NCBI RefSeq assembly: GCF_036417845.1
Contig: NC_089979.1
Coordinates: 120,499,415-120,563,414 of the forward strand
Reading direction: 5' to 3'
DNA: 64,000 nt
Source: Apteryx mantelli
Taxonomy: Eukaryota; Chordata; Aves; Apterygiformes; Apterygidae
Below are positions 22,601 to 36,220 of the stretch, piece after piece. The first letter of the stretch is position 1. Every line of letters begins with the position of its first letter. A program made the position numbers and the translations under genes. The notes under the pieces are model-generated. The model saw only the letters and a program-made list of their open reading frames with translations, did not search any database and had not been told where the DNA came from.

Positions 22601-25600
22601 ACTATATCATGTATTCTATTAGTAGTCTTAAAGTTATGTAAAAAGTCTATTAAGCAAAATGTGTGTAAAGAGGCTCACTCTATATATTCTCTCACAAATT
22701 CTTACAACCACAATATAAGACAAAGATCAAGACCAAAGAGTGTATGTTACCTCTGGGAAAAAATGACTGCATGCCTTCCCTTTTAAGCCTAGCAAAACTA
22801 ATGCCTCCACATAAAGTTCATGAATTAATTTTTATGGTGTAGGGAAAACTTGAAGAACACAGCTGTATTTTTCTGTATGATTCCATTGCTACCAGTGTAG
22901 TTAAGCCATAAGCACCCAATTTATATTTTTTCTAGAGAAAAAGATGTCTACTTTTTTTTGCTTTTGCCACAATATCCAGGGGCATACCCTCAATTGCTTC
23001 ACAAGGTTTGAGTTCAAGGGAGCAGCTGTACCCCGTTGTCAGAGCCCTGGCTGCACTGGGATTTCCAGCATTGCCGCTGGGCTTGTTTCCTGCTGGGCTG
23101 ATACTGAAACAGGGGGAAGCTGCTCCGACAGCTACTGGTGTGATCTGCAGGCTGCAAGGGGGGATCCCATACCCCCCCCAAGGTAGGCGTCTGAATAGTT
23201 CCTCAGACTGCCGCCCGGGGACACGGCCCGGGGAGGGAAAACAAGGGGGCAGTGTGGGTGGATGCAATCGCAGACAAAAGCAGAAATACAGGGGGGGACT
23301 CTGAGCAGCATCTCATCCAAGAGCCCAGCGTTGTCGCTGCTGCATCCCCGGTCCCTAGCGATGCCACACGTCTCCATTTGTTTTTAACGATGTGAAATGG
23401 GCTCATTTGTTTTGGGCTGTTTCCACTTACGAAATAATTCTGACGCTGAAGTCCAGGAGACTAAAAAGGCTTGAATCAAAAGGACAAAGAAGAGGAAGAA
23501 GGGAAAACATATCAACAGTGCCACATTTGCCCCAAACTGAAGGCTGAGCCTAGTGTAAGGAAACAAACCACATACCTGTATTTTGCTACTGTTTTGTCAG
23601 CACTTTCCAACCCTATTTTCTTTTGTTTTCCCTTTATTATGTCCCTTAATTTTTCAAACGGACCAGAAGGTGAGCTTGTCTCGTTCGCACCACCAGCCCT
23701 TGCTGGTCCCGGTTGCCACCTCCTCCATGTACAGGCGATGCTGGCAGCTCCCCGAGCCCGGCTATTGAAGGACAAGTCGGTAGCTCCTGGTGGACGCTTG
23801 GGGCAGTCAGGAAGGGCCTGTGGCCACAGCCGGGGTGGGGAGCAGCTGCACGTGGTGCTGACGAAGCAATAGGAAGCCCTTCACAGAAGGGGAAGCAAGG
23901 CAGAAGAATGAGGGGCTGTAGCCAGATCAATGCCTAAAGGGCATTTAATTAAGCATCATCATTACCTCCTTTCCACTGACTGTATCATGGCCAGCCTGAA
24001 TTGCTAATTACTCTTTTAAATGGTGACACCACAGTTATTTTGAAGGCTAAGATCTAAAGCTTCTGGTAAATCATCCGAATCCCACCTGCACTTCTGTTCA
24101 GGATCACACAGAAGTCCTTGAGTCTTGAGCTGAGCCGAGATTGCCAAGGCCCCACTTTAACGTAGAGCAACCTCCTGCTAACAGGGAGGGAGAGACGCGG
24201 CAGGGCATTTGCCTGCCATTGGGTTAGCTTTGGTGGTTGCTGTGTTTGCACAGCTTTTGCCCAGGGCGGCAGCTGCTCTGTGGTCTTGTGGGGATTTGGA
24301 CAAGGCGACTGTTTACCTTCGATGCAGACCACCCGAGGTCAGGGACCCAAAGGAGTGCCAGCACCGTGGGTACCCATTGTGTCTGAGGGTACTTCACTGC
24401 CGCTCTGGTGAACCTATTTGCTGTCACCTGTTACTAAGTTATTGGACCCACAAAGTCACCATTCAGCATTACAGTCAGTTAAGAGGGCGACATTAGAAAA
24501 CCAGATGAAACAATAAAAAATAAAAAAGAGAAACCACTCTGCCCACCACTGACCACTCATTTCCTTTGAGTCTTGCAGCAGATAGTATTCTACAAAAAAA
24601 TACTCACTGCACAAAATAGCCGTATGTTTCTGGAGAGTACTGAAAGATCAATGTTCGTTGCTAGGTGGTCAAAATAAATCTGGATTTGGAGAAAAGGGGA
24701 AAATGCAGGGTGGTCAGATGCAGAACAGCTTGTAGAACAACCTATTTGTAAGGTACAACAGGCAAGTGAAAGGGCCTGAAGCTTTGTCAGGTTGAAAATC
24801 TGAGGGCATTTCAGACAGGGAGGGTGTGGCGTCTGGGGTTTAATCAGACTTTGGGAAAACATGATTCTGCTTGTCAAAGTCAGAACTGAGTTTTCTACAA
24901 ATGAAAGACAGAACTCAGGAATTTCCTTGTGCTAGGACATTTCCAGACCAAAGCAATTCTTTCTCAACTCTCTGTTAGACAGACTAATGAGCTAAAGCAA
25001 GATAAATCACGCTAACCTCTAATTTAATGAAAAAAACACCATAGTTACATTCTGAGCACTGTTTATGTTAACAATGAGGCAATTAATAACTTGCACCAGA
25101 AAAATGTAACCACAACCAAAACCCTTCTGTGCTGTTTTAGCCACTACTTCCTCAAAATCCAGCACTTCCTTCTCTTGTGGCATGTCTGCTCGTAGCTGTG
25201 AAAGGCAGGCCATAGATGCATCCTATTCAAGGTGTGCTCACAAAAGCTTCATTTGAAAATGGGAATCCATTCCCTCAAATGCTTTCCCCCAATTCTTAAG
25301 AGTGACTGTGGAAACGGTGACTTCTTCAGCTGATCCTGCAATGATTTCATCAGGTGGCACTAAGCTGCACTTGCTCTGCACAGCTGTGCTGGACCTACCT
25401 CAGAGCAGACAGACACAGTACTTGCTTTCAATAGACTTTTCATAGAAGAAATCCTTACCCCTGTGAGCACAGCTGCTCCTTTCAAAGGTTTGGGCTGAAA
25501 TATAGCCGCCTGAAACATTCAGACTGAGCCCTGCAGTTCTTACTGGCTTGTTAAAAACCTGCTAGATGTGGCTTGCTTTGATGCTCCCAGATCTTTATCT

Positions 25601-26125
25601 CTAATGTTTTGCTTATTTGGTTATACTGAAGATTCACGGTTGTTATAAGGTGCAGCTCAAAGTGCATTACCCTTGTGCAGCCACGGCACTTGGCAGAAAA
25701 CGTGCACATTTCTATCCAACATGCCATGCACTTTGTGCGCATGTATTTCAACAACAACGTATGAGCAAGCAGGTGGCCAAAAGCGGCAAAAGTCCACCGA
25801 GAAAAGCTGTTATTTAGCAAAAAGTCAGATGTAACACACATTCCACAGCAGGAGGCAACATAAGGGGCTCTGTGTGCAAAGCATGGATGAACTGAGACAA
25901 AATTTTAAGATTCCAGTTCCTGAGACATTTCATAACATCTCCGGCCATCTGTCCTTTGGCAAGATCTTGCGGTAAGCACAGAGAGGGCAGACAAAACTTT
26001 ATGCAACAAGGGGTAGCATGCTATTCCCCCAAACTGCTCTTCAGCTCCTGCTTTATGAGGACCCTAAGGTAGTTCCAGCCTCTCAGATCATCTGTCCTGT
26101 TCAATACACATGGCAGAGGCATATT

Positions 26126-26161
26126 GTTCTTCTTTAGCGATAGCCTTCTTCTTTAGCGATA
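26126..26161. repeat. Short tandem duplication
   Basis: The unit TTCTTCTTTAGCGATA occurs twice within 36 bases, separated by GCC, with no other change. This is a local slippage duplication. Confidence 0.8.
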
Positions 26162-28199
26162 TTATACTCTCTTCCATCCAGGAGCATTAAAAGACCAGCA
26201 GAGAAGCAGGCCATGTTAAACAGCCAGTGCTGATCCACACTAGGAAAATCAGGTTTGTGAGCTGGGAAGTCTGGCCAACAACTTTCCCCAAATTAAAGGG
26301 CAGAAAGTAAAAACCCGAGAGGCTAAAGGCAGGAATGGAATTGGGTAGCTGTTAGCATCAGTCTCCGGGCTTGTGCAAGGCCCAAAGATCTACAAAGCAG
26401 TCTCCTTGCACAGTTACCATCTTCAAATTGTTCCTTACTTAAACCAGGCTTTAAATACATTTGTAGATGATAATCAGGAGGCAGATTCAGGCTAAATATC
26501 CATGGATGACACAATCAGTGCAGGACATAGAATTAATAAATATATTACCATTCTTCAGAGCTAACACCCATCACTACCAGCTGGGATGCATTCACGCCCA
26601 ACCCCCTCTCTGTGCAAAGGAACAGCCCCACGCGTACTAACCCGGGGAGCCCATGGATTTCAATTTCCCCAGCAAAGACTTTAAAACCCAGAGACGTGGC
26701 TCATGGACTTTGCCACAGAGTTTAACCAGCACCCCAAGGGACGCACAGTACCTCTGCACTTGTCTGCACCTCGTCTCCAGGAGCACATCTGGTGACAGTG
26801 CAAAGAGCAAACCTTCACCTCCAGCTTCCAGCGTGCGCTTCCTAGTGCTCACGGTGCCCACACGACTGAGCATGTATTTGTGCAACTGCCTGGCAAGCTT
26901 GAAGAGGCAGCTCCTTTGCTGGGTGCTGTATTGTTTCAGAATAATTTCTACATTTTCTCCTCTTTTGCCACAAATTACTGCTTCTTTTTCTGAAACAAAA
27001 TGCAATTTTCTATTACTTCAGAAATTCCCTCAGCACAGAAAAGCCTGACTTCTGCCAAATCCTATTGCAATTTGCTGCAGCTTTGTTGCATAAAACTAGC
27101 AATAGCATTACTGAGGTTAATATGAGCAAGGTGAGGTTGGCAGAGGGAAGTTTTAAAGACCAGCTAATGTAGACTGGAAAAACAAGATGCTTGGAGAGCT
27201 TATCTGCTTTATAGATAAACCTCAAAAAGCCCTTTGCTTTTAAGGTCTCTTCTATCTTTGAGACATCAAACAGCTCAGCTCTCTATTCACTGCACTCTCT
27301 CTTTTCCCAGTGATGTCTTTTGTTCTAGCAAAAAATACTACCTGTTGCCCCAGGCAAAGTGTTGATAAAGGCTTTCTCAGCCTGTGGAAGACACTGGCCA
27401 GGACAAAAAAGTTAAGCTTTGATTATAGGGAATAATTGCTAGGGATAGATCATGACAGAAACTACCTACAGCTTTTGGAGGAACTTTGAGGAAGTTTCTC
27501 CATTAAGAGGCAGTTAGCAGGGGCTTCTCAGCTGATGTAAATTGGTAACATTTTACTGACCTCAGTGGAGCTGCTCTGATTTCCGGCAAACTGGCCTTTT
27601 TTATGATGATGTTCATATTCTGCTATCTTGCTGCTGGGAAAAAAATCAGGGAGCTGAGTCACTTAAATCAGATGCAAATCAAAAATAATTCTGTAGAAAT
27701 GAGTTATGACAACACCTTTGTCACCAAAATCTTCTCATAAACTGACGCTGGTGCTTGCCTGCACTGTCTGAGCCCTAAGCTCAGCAGTTCTCCTCCAGGA
27801 AGAACGATTCCTTGCAATACCTGTTCTTGTCTCTTGTCCTGGCGAGTGGCTTGCTAAAAACAAAATATTGGCCTTTGTGTTAGGTGGCTTTAAGAACGGA
27901 CCCCTTTTTTGCCTGTCAGCAACTTCTTAATGCTTCTTAAACTCATTGTCTTTCCAAAATGACTGTAAAGGTTTCTTTTGCTTTTTGAATAAGCTGAAGC
28001 AGAAGGGCACTGAGCTGCTGGTGGAGGAATTCGGGCTCATTGTAGAGGCTTCATAAGCTGTTGCAAGCGAATAAAAAAGATAAATGAAGTGCCTGCAGAA
28101 TTAGAAGTATTTATCAACCTGTAAAAATACGAAGTGTAAAAGCCAGCTGGCACGGTGCTTCCCTAGACCATGTGCACCTTGTAGAAGAGCCCCTAGCAT

Positions 28200-28800
28200 C
28201 CCATAAAGGTTTTTAGGTGGTGCTTGCTTTGAGAGCCGTGCAGCTCGGCGATAGCCCGCAGCAGCCCCCCTCTCCCTGCCTCGCGCTGCAAGGTGCTGGG
28301 TGGCTTGGCCATCCCGTGCCCCACGGGCCCTGCAGCGACCGCGCTGCCTGTCCCCGGGCAGGGAAGGATGCGAGGCGTGTGCGTGGCCAAGGGAGTTGTC
28401 AGGCAGATTTATAGACTGTATAGACTTTTTTTTTTTAGAGTTGTAGAAAACAGAAGGGCTTGTGAGCCCAGCGATCTGGCTGTCTCTTGCAGTGGGAGAG
28501 GCCGGTTTGGGAAGAGCCGCCGCACGCCTTGCCCTGCCGGCTCCCCCGAGCGGGGCCGGGCGGCCGGGCGGCCGGGTGCAGTGGTGGGCAGCAGCAGTAG
28601 GTGGCACGCTTGAGGCGGCCAGGAGGCCCCTGCTTCCCCGGGGCTGCCCGAAAAGCACCTCGCAGGAGACCGGAGCAGCCTCGGCTCTTTTCCAGAGGGG
28701 CAGGAAGGGATCCCGCAGCGGGATCCCGCCTTTCCCCGAGGCTTCGCAGCCCAAATACCGGGACGCACTCTGGCACCGGGCACCTGGCTCTGACTTTAGC
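28200..28800. promoter_or_regulatory. Orphan CpG island
   Basis: A sharply bounded 600-bp island inside otherwise AT-rich, gene-poor DNA. CpG is frequent at 28,230-28,390 and again at 28,505-28,780, with a 70-bp AT-rich gap holding a T-run. It includes GGCGGCCGGGCGGCCGG-type tandem units at about 28,557-28,577 and a duplicated CGGGATCCCGC unit at 28,717-28,738. Open frames cross it in both directions (the longest is 235 codons on the minus strand and starts at GTG), but none resembles a known protein. It may be the promoter of an unannotated transcript or an enhancer of the receptor cluster. Confidence 0.6.
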
Positions 28801-28809
28801 ATCAGCACC

Positions 28810-31800
28810 TACAGGATATGTTAACTCTGCATCTGCTACAGATAAGCCGAGCTGCAGTGAAATCAGATTTGATCAGATCTTGCACATTGCTGTAGGCGAG
28901 TCAGGGCCCCTCGTGTTGTTTCCCAGCTGCTGGGGCCTTATTGTGGTGTTGTGCTGTCGCCTGGTGCTGCTGGCTCACGATTTTCTTCTCTTCCCTTCTC
29001 AGCTCCCTTGCTCCCCTCTGCCACTCCTGAGACAGCCCTGCAAACCCTGCAGGACTCGTCCTCCCACCCAGCCAGGGGCTTTCTCACATCTGCGGGGGAC
29101 AGGCTGCCCTCCCGCCACATCTCCTCCCTTGCTCTTTCTGGGACCTGCGGTCTTCTCCAAACAGCCGTGTCTCACCTGGGCCCTGTAAAGCGCACTACAG
29201 GCTCTGAGCTTGGACTTCACCTCTGTGAATAACCCCCAGCACAGTTTGTTGAGCTAAACTAAAACCTCAGCAGCAACAACAAACTTTCAGGTAGACTTGA
29301 AATGAAAATACTCGGGGTTTGTTTATTGGTGAGAAGAAAAGAAAAAAACCCAACATACGTTTGGGACCAGCATCTTCCAAGGGGGATGGCAGAAGGGCAC
29401 TGTAATGGCTCTTTAAAAGCATGCATCAAGACAGGACTCTGCTTTGCGAGGCTCTGCTTGGAGAGAGTTGAGCTTCTGCTTTGCTCAGGCAGGGAGAAGG
29501 GCAGGTGGCTTTGGTTAGGGAAGCTTGTTATCGGGGTTTTGGTTTCATGGCAGCCCCACTCAAAACCAGAGGCGGTTTGAAACTACTCCCGCTCTGCTCC
29601 CCACCAGCAGACCGATGTGACCGACCAGGAAGCTGCAGCAGGACAGCCTCATCCCTGCTGCTTTCTGGAGGACAGGGCGGTGCGGCAGCATGGCGTGGGC
29701 TGCTGCTGGCGAGGCAGAGCAGCAGGAGGCCAGAGCAGCCCCTCGGGGGCTGGGGCGCTCCCCTGGCCCATTGGGTTCATCCCCCAGCCTGCAGCACTGC
29801 TACGGCGCTGCGCAAAGAGGCTTGCGGGGTCCAAGCACAAAGGTGTTATATTTTACCCAAATTTTAGATGAGAAAACAGCATGTTATTCCCAGCCCCCCC
29901 CCCCAACCTACGGCCACTTGCACACTTTATGTGATAAAAAGCCCCTAATGTGATAGGATGTGCCTAGATTTCCATGTTCCCTTTCTCAAGATGCAGCAAT
30001 TCTTGGCACTATTTTGGCTTCCACCTGGGTGCACCCCCGTTCCTCATAAACACTAATGGCGGCTGTTCCTAGATATCCCTGCCAGCTGGGTGAAGAAGGA
30101 TGCAGAAACTGGAAAAAGCAGTAAAATGACTTTGTCAGAACTGCAGTCATGAAGGCTTTATCCACCATGTAAAGATGGGCTGTCGAGTGTCATGGTACTG
30201 TTACACTGCTAAAGCTAACTGGAGTTAAAATGGAAGCAAGATCAGATGAACCGCTGAAGTCTTTTTTTCTATGATCCTATTGCTACAAAACTGAATATCA
30301 GATCTCAATCCATAATCCAAAAAAAAGCACTATTTGAAATTTAGATATTTTTGTTTCAATTTCTTTTCTAGGGTTTTATAAAACTGTTATTGTAGGCATC
30401 TGGACCACACAGTATAATTTTGCCCTTTCATGCTGGAAGAGCAATGTCTGTTTGTTTTTAATGATGACAGAGGGGAAAAAAATGATGTTTGTGCACCGGC
30501 TTGGGTATGTACCTCTGTGATATGTTAGGAAGTTAAATTTAAATACAGGCTAAAAAAGAAGGGGAAAATTCTGCATGCGTTCACAGTACATATTAGGTCT
30601 GAGTCTTCTGGTTTTCCTGAAATACTCTTCAGCTGAACACTGAGATGTTCTGATACCCAGAAAATGCAATATGACTAATAGAGATGGGAAGTGGTTTTCA
30701 TGTTTATAGCTTGATTTTGTTAGTATCTTTCTACCTCAAAAGCCAAAGGAACACCTTGGAAAAAAACAAAGTTTTGAAAGTATTTCCAGCCCAGAGCCAG
30801 GAAGGCTCTGAGCCAGAGGAAGCAGAGGAAGACAAAAATAGAGCCAAAGCTTTACGAAAACAACACACCAGAAAGCTTTCTGCAGCTCTGCAAAGTCTCT
30901 GCGTGAGGAGAGAGAAATGGGGTAGGGTGATAGCAGGTTTGGCTCTTGGGAGCTTTCACACAATGTCATGGGAGAGTGAGCGGTCAGGATGTTGCATTCG
31001 CTGGGCTGGTCGTGGCCGGCCCTGGGCCAGAGTTTTTAACTCTCTCGGTGGGATGAAACGTGTGCTTGTGCCTCCGACACAGCTGTGCCCAAGTCTGGTG
31101 GCACCGCTTAAACTCATGATGAAAGTGGATTTGAAATTAGTGCCTACCTTTGCCCGCTGACACTGAGCACCCTGCTTTGTTGCTTTAGCACTGAGGATTG
31201 GAGGCAATGATTTGAACTGCCACAGAAAAAGTTGTGAGGATTTGTCTGCCCGAGCCTGAAATGGGTGATTGTGAACTGACCTAGTTAAAGCAATTCAAAA
31301 CCATGCAAGTGAAGTCTCAGTTGGATTCAGAATAACCATTTGTATACAGGTTTCTTTAAAATCTGCTTTTAAGGAGACTTACAGGCCAAGTGCCTTAGTC
31401 ATCTTTTCTAGGAACTGAGTCAGTGTCACAACATGTTCCTGGGGTGGAGACAGGTACTTTTTTGTTTGCTTCTTGCACTTTAAATGGAATCATTGTGAAA
31501 CCACACATCAGACTCCACTGAAATATTACTATTGCCCCAATTTTCCTATTTGTCCACTCTTCCTAATTGCCCAGGTCGTCCAAGGCTCTTGGAGCCCATG
31601 GCAGAGGATGGGGTGAGCTGATGCTGAGGGCTTGTGCGTCTGACTGGTCCCCATCCTTTGGGGTGGCTCCCTATGGGACAGGCCATTGGGGTGAGTGCCC
31701 AGCCGGTCCCTTTGGAGTGACATCGGAGGGTTGCCTAGATCTCCCGAGCAGGGCTGCAGAAGACGCTTCAAGCAATGGGATTCAGTGCAGGATCTTCCTC

Positions 31801-33633
31801 TGCTCTTCTGCAAGCTGGCCCAAAACTGGGGGTCTAGGATCACAGGGCATGAAGGACACTTTAATCGCCACTTAAAAGATTGGAAAACAAAAGCGATTCT
31901 CAGCAAGGAAAGCCAGTCACTGTTTCCCGATGAATGCATCAAAGTTGAAACCTCACATGTGATCACTTGCCCTTTAAAACATCTTGGGGATGCAGTCGGT
32001 TCTGCATGTGGGTTAAGGACACAGATCAAATCCATGAGCCTGCCTTTCCCTCTGCTATCGGGAAATGCAGCAAGTTCACATGGTGGCTCCCAGATTCCCT
32101 GTGTTTCTACTCTGGAATATCATCACCCCAAGATCCCTCTGCTCAGATCAAATCATTTCAGTATAGATGATCTGCATCAGGAGTGGGAAGATGGAATAAG
32201 GCAGAAAGAAAGGTCACAGGAGCATTTCATCCATGACTTTTGGAGCAACCACACTGTGGTCAGCAGAGCTGTACCTATGTCACCGAATTTGACCCTCTGG
32301 ATCTCTATCCTGCTGAGCTGCAAGGGGAAAAGATGAAAATGGAGAAGGTAATGCACAGGAATGAACTCTGGGTCCTGCTGCAGAATTGGAGCCACAGTGA
32401 CAATCAAAAATATATTTTTTATTTTTACTTTCAGAGAAAGAAAAACAGAAAGCAGGGTGGATGGAGAGAATCTGAGCCTTAATACATCTACCTCTTGCCA
32501 CTGCATCACTTCCAAGCTTAGCTCTGGCCGTCTCCTTCATACACGCTATTTTGTAACCTCTGCTCCTTAATGCACTGTGTCCAGCAACACAAAACCCCCT
32601 AAGACAAATTTCAGGGTCTAATGTGTGATGGGGAGCATTCAGGATATTTAAAGGGTATTTGTTGGTGTCAAGATGTCAGGTCAGATGCTGGCTCCAAATC
32701 CAGCTGGTTTTGCCCTACCTCAGAAAATGGATTTTGCTGGCTCTCTGGAAAATTCCCCAAAATAATAGGAATTTGACAGCACAGTGTAGCTGTAGTTGCC
32801 CCAGGCTCTCCCATCTCTTCCTCCTCGATTAATTCGGGTCCCTGGAAATCAGATCACAGCTGGAGCCCCTCTGTGTCCTGTTGCTCTTCATGGTTGTGCC
32901 TGGGTCCTGGATGGAGGCATGAGTTGAAACTGTCTCCAGAAGGCAAAGTTCATGCAAAGACATCCTTAATTCATCTCTTCCTGAGGTACTTTGGCTTACT
33001 TTTTAATGTACACATGGAGAAACTAGCATGTCTTAAGGGTGCCACTTACAAACAACTGGCTAGAAGCGAGGTGCAGGGCCAGGAGATAAAGACCAAGGTC
33101 CAAGGCAGAAGGGAAGAGTTTGGCTTGCCCCCTGCTGCCAGTCACACAGCACTGATTATCCCTTGGTTACCATGACCTAACTGAGACTGCTGATCCAGGT
33201 CCTCCTTCCTCTGCTGGGGATGACTCATGTGCAAGTCTGATCTTTAGAGTACTTTGTTTAAGTAGCTTTGGAGAATTACAGGGCAATGGGAGAATGCATG
33301 CATGTTTTGGAAAATTTCTTCTCTTTTTCTGGAGGGATGTGGAATAGCAATTGCAGGGCCTCTGAGAAGGAGCGGATGAGAGCTGATAACACAGCAAAAG
33401 ATGTGTGGGAGTACAGCCACCGGCTGGGGAGAGCAAGTGCTCTGCAAAGCCAGATAGCTACACAGCTGTGATGCCAAAAGTGGGAACTGAGTCATATATT
33501 CAAATAAGCTTTGCACAAAGCAGAACCTGATGCTTTTAGATTCTGTTCTCAGTTTACACCAGGTAAAGTTAAGCATGAATTAGCTGCAGAAGACTAGCTC
33601 TGTATTCAGCTGGTGAAACCAGCAGCAGGGTTT
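28810..33633. other. Non-coding interval between CpG island and LTR
   Basis: No recognisable gene. The longest open frame (31,695-32,336) starts at GTG and lacks family motifs. A possible badly worn CR1 tail on the plus strand lies near 30,225-30,285, based only on a TCTATGATCC end, and is too weak to annotate separately. A C11 run lies near 29,895. Confidence 0.45.
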
Positions 33634-33638
33634 GGCTC
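33634..33638. other. Left target-site duplication of solo LTR (GGCTC)
   Basis: The five bases directly before the LTR's terminal TG are repeated exactly directly after its terminal CA at 33,943-33,947. A 5-bp duplication is what ERVL-type and several class I avian retroviruses leave. Confidence 0.75.
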
Positions 33639-33942
33639 TGTAAGGGTACGACGGGGGCAATGCCTGCACTCCTGGCAGGGACAGATACACAAACACAAGG
33701 CACACTATGGTCGATATTGAGTGTTTATTACCTCTGCCTCTGAGCGGGGGTTCCCCAGCGATTTCCTGATCGAGGCAATAAGGGAGCAGGCGAGTCGCTG
33801 GTGCCACTGAGCATCGGTCCATGGTGAGGAACACCGGGGGGCACTATACGAGATTTTTTATGTACTATACTATGTGCAGTAAGCACACTGAGCTCATTGC
33901 TAATTTTGTTTCAAAGCCCAGGTGTAGCGCCATACTGGCACA
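33639..33942 (-). mobile_element. Solo LTR of an endogenous retrovirus, 304 bp
   Basis: Bounded on the plus strand by TGTAAGGG and GGCACA (TGT...ACA ends) and flanked by identical GGCTC target duplications. Read on the minus strand it has the order expected of U3-R-U5: TGTGCCAGTATGGCG start, a TATA-like CATAAAAAATC near 33,860-33,850, then AATAAA at 33,728-33,723 as the poly(A) signal, and an end of GTACCCTTACA. No retroviral coding sequence lies on either side, so the internal part was probably lost by recombination between two LTRs. Intact ends and an exact duplication suggest a younger insertion than the CR1 copies. The family is not identified. Confidence 0.8.
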
Positions 33943-33947
33943 GGCTC
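33943..33947. other. Right target-site duplication of solo LTR (GGCTC)
   Basis: Exact copy of 33,634-33,638, immediately after the LTR's terminal CA. Confidence 0.75.
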
Positions 33948-36220
33948 AGCCACGTGACTATGGGTCAGCATGACCTGTTGATGCTCCTTTTGCCACGGAT
34001 CAGTCTGGCTAGCTGCCATCGCCTATCTCCTTGACATTCTTCCGCATTTTCCTGTACAGGCTCCTTGGGTCAAATCAGTGCAGCAGAAGCTGGAGCACTT
34101 AAGGAGTTAAAAAAAAAAAAAAAAAGAGCATGACCAAGGCTAAAGGACTTGCATGACATTCACTCCTTTCACCTGTTTTCTGTTTCTCTCGGCACACCAT
34201 TGCCCATCCTGCTCTGTCCGAGCTGTCCTTGACATCTCTGGACCTCTCCCTCACTGTGCCTTGATCTTGTGCTCCTAATAGTTCAAGTTCATTGCTTATC
34301 TTAGCTCTTTGCATGTGTTTGGTTATCTGAAATTCATGGCAAATGTGCTCTGCCAGATGATGGAAAAGAGGAGCTAAGATACCTTTGGCTCCTCTGCTAA
34401 ATCCATGCTAATCTAGGCAGCTGAGTAGGTGTATGCATGCAAAGTCCCTTTTCCCTGGAGGTGATGGGCTGGCATGGGGAATTGCGGCGTTCACTAGGAC
34501 ATCACCTGGTGCTGCAAAGATACCTCTTGCTGGAGAGCTGCAGATGGGAGAGGCAGGTCTTGGCTGCATTTTGCTACTAACTGGCGACTCCGAGGACAGT
34601 CCTGGCTGGATGTTGGCCTTTGCTCACCTAACTCCTGCAGACTGGAATTGCTCCTTCCTGTCAGCCTTGCTGCAGGTTGCTACAGTCCTGCACAGGAGAG
34701 GAACCAAGCCCACCACTCCACTCCTCCCATGCAGGCACGCGGCTCATTGCTGTGTGGTGAGATGCCAATTCCCCTGCGAGGTCAGGGTCACTCATGCTTC
34801 CAAAAGTGCCAGTGCTGCTTGGGCCAGCGACTCCCTGAGATGACAGATGCCCACACCCCCATGCTGCTCTCAACCAACGTGGGCAGAAACCAAGGCAGTG
34901 GAGGGTTCCTGCAACCATTAAGTCCTCACTGAGTGCTGAGGCTACCTAGGAAACTCCTTCTGAGTGCTGGTTTCTGTGAATTGTTAAGAAGAAAATTTAG
35001 GTTTGATGAAGACAACTTCATGTCTTGCATCTGTCTGCTGCTACATTTGCCTGGTGCAGCACAGGCAGGAGAATCCCTCGTTTTCATGTTAGTTCCTCTT
35101 CACTTCATGTCAGGTTCGCTTTCCAAAGAGCAGAGAGAGGGTTCTTTGATGAGAAATCCCCAAACCTGACACAAGAATCGTGGCCAAACAAGATTTCTTT
35201 CCACCCAAGTTCCTGCTGACAACTGCTTTTCTGGCATGTTGTGCCCCAGGCTCTCTGCTTGCAGATCATCCTCACTGTATCCAACAAGATCCATGTTAGC
35301 GTATCTCATTTCCTTTGACTCAGCCTTACCACACAGCATAGGGGTGAATAAAAGCCAGAGGCAAGACTGAGATGTGCCCATGTCTGCAGCGTGGCCTGAG
35401 AGCCTCCCCCACCCCGGGATGCATCCCATCCCGGCAGGGACCTTCCTGCTCCCTCACACTCTCATGCCCATGTAGCCACGACCACCAAGATGTGTGCCCA
35501 AGGAGTCTGTCCAGCATGCAGATACCAAGACATCAATATCCAGGTGTACTGGGACTCCTGGCAATGATGTGGAAGGTACAGGATGCCGGCTGCTGAGTCT
35601 TCCTCATGTCTGCTGGGGTTTTCTTAAATTGAGGACCACATGCTGATTTTGGATGCACCTTTTGTACCTTTAGGAGCTGACAGTCATTAAGATTTCTTGT
35701 CTGCCCTTCCTGTCCCACCTCTGGGAGTCATTGGGATTTACTCACTGGCCTTTGCCTCCTTATCCGGCTGTCTTCCTGCTCTGTTCTTTATCTTCCTGCC
35801 CTCATTTATAAATGGTTTGAGTCTTTGTTTTAGTCTGCACAGAGGTGCTCCCTCTTGTTTGCCTTCCTTTCCCCTATCCCCAATACATGCAGGTTTTGAG
35901 GCCTTGGCAACTTACTGTCTGGGTGTCATTGACACATCCCGTTCTCGTAGCCCTTCTCCTGCCTCTCCTCCCGGGATGCCTGTGCCCCGACGTCCCCTGC
36001 TTGTACCAGCCCTGGCCATTCAGCGGCAGCTCCCTGCAGCCAGGCTCTCTGACAAGCAGCCGGTTGGTGCTCACTTCCAGGCAGAGAGAGACCAAGGTCC
36101 AAGGCCTGGATCAGCCACAGATTTAAACGTGCATCTGGGAGGGAGCTCTGGCCACTGGGCCACACAGCAGCCTGCACACGTAGAAACGTATGAAGGCTCT
36201 CTTTCCATAAAACTGGCCTG
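33948..36220. other. Non-coding interval with an A17 run
   Basis: No gene recognised. Seventeen A at 34,109-34,125 follow GGAGTT, which may mark the tail of an old retroposon on the plus strand, but no LINE sequence precedes it that I can recognise. Confidence 0.45.

Larger units (their letters stand above)
15640..28190. other. 12.5-kb non-coding interval
   Basis: No exon of a known protein was found on either strand. The longest open frame (18,481-19,191) begins at GTG, is rich in Cys/Ser/Leu without a domain pattern and is treated as chance. Local features are a small CA run (about 22,500), T- and C-rich homopolymers (about 20,270-20,300) and a perfect palindrome at 19,584-19,607. Moderately GC-rich patches at 17.0-17.25, 19.75-20.05 and 21.6-22.05 kb hold no recognised feature. 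Confidence 0.5.

Noticed and set aside
28101-28808. 235-codon minus-strand frame through the orphan CpG island
   Set aside because: Begins at GTG, not ATG; overlapping frames are open on the other strand; no family resemblance.
30225-30285. Possible CR1 tail ending TCTATGATCC
   Set aside because: Only a few bases match; nothing upstream resembles CR1.
31695-32336. 213-codon open frame
   Set aside because: Begins at GTG, with no recognisable motif and no promoter or poly(A) context.
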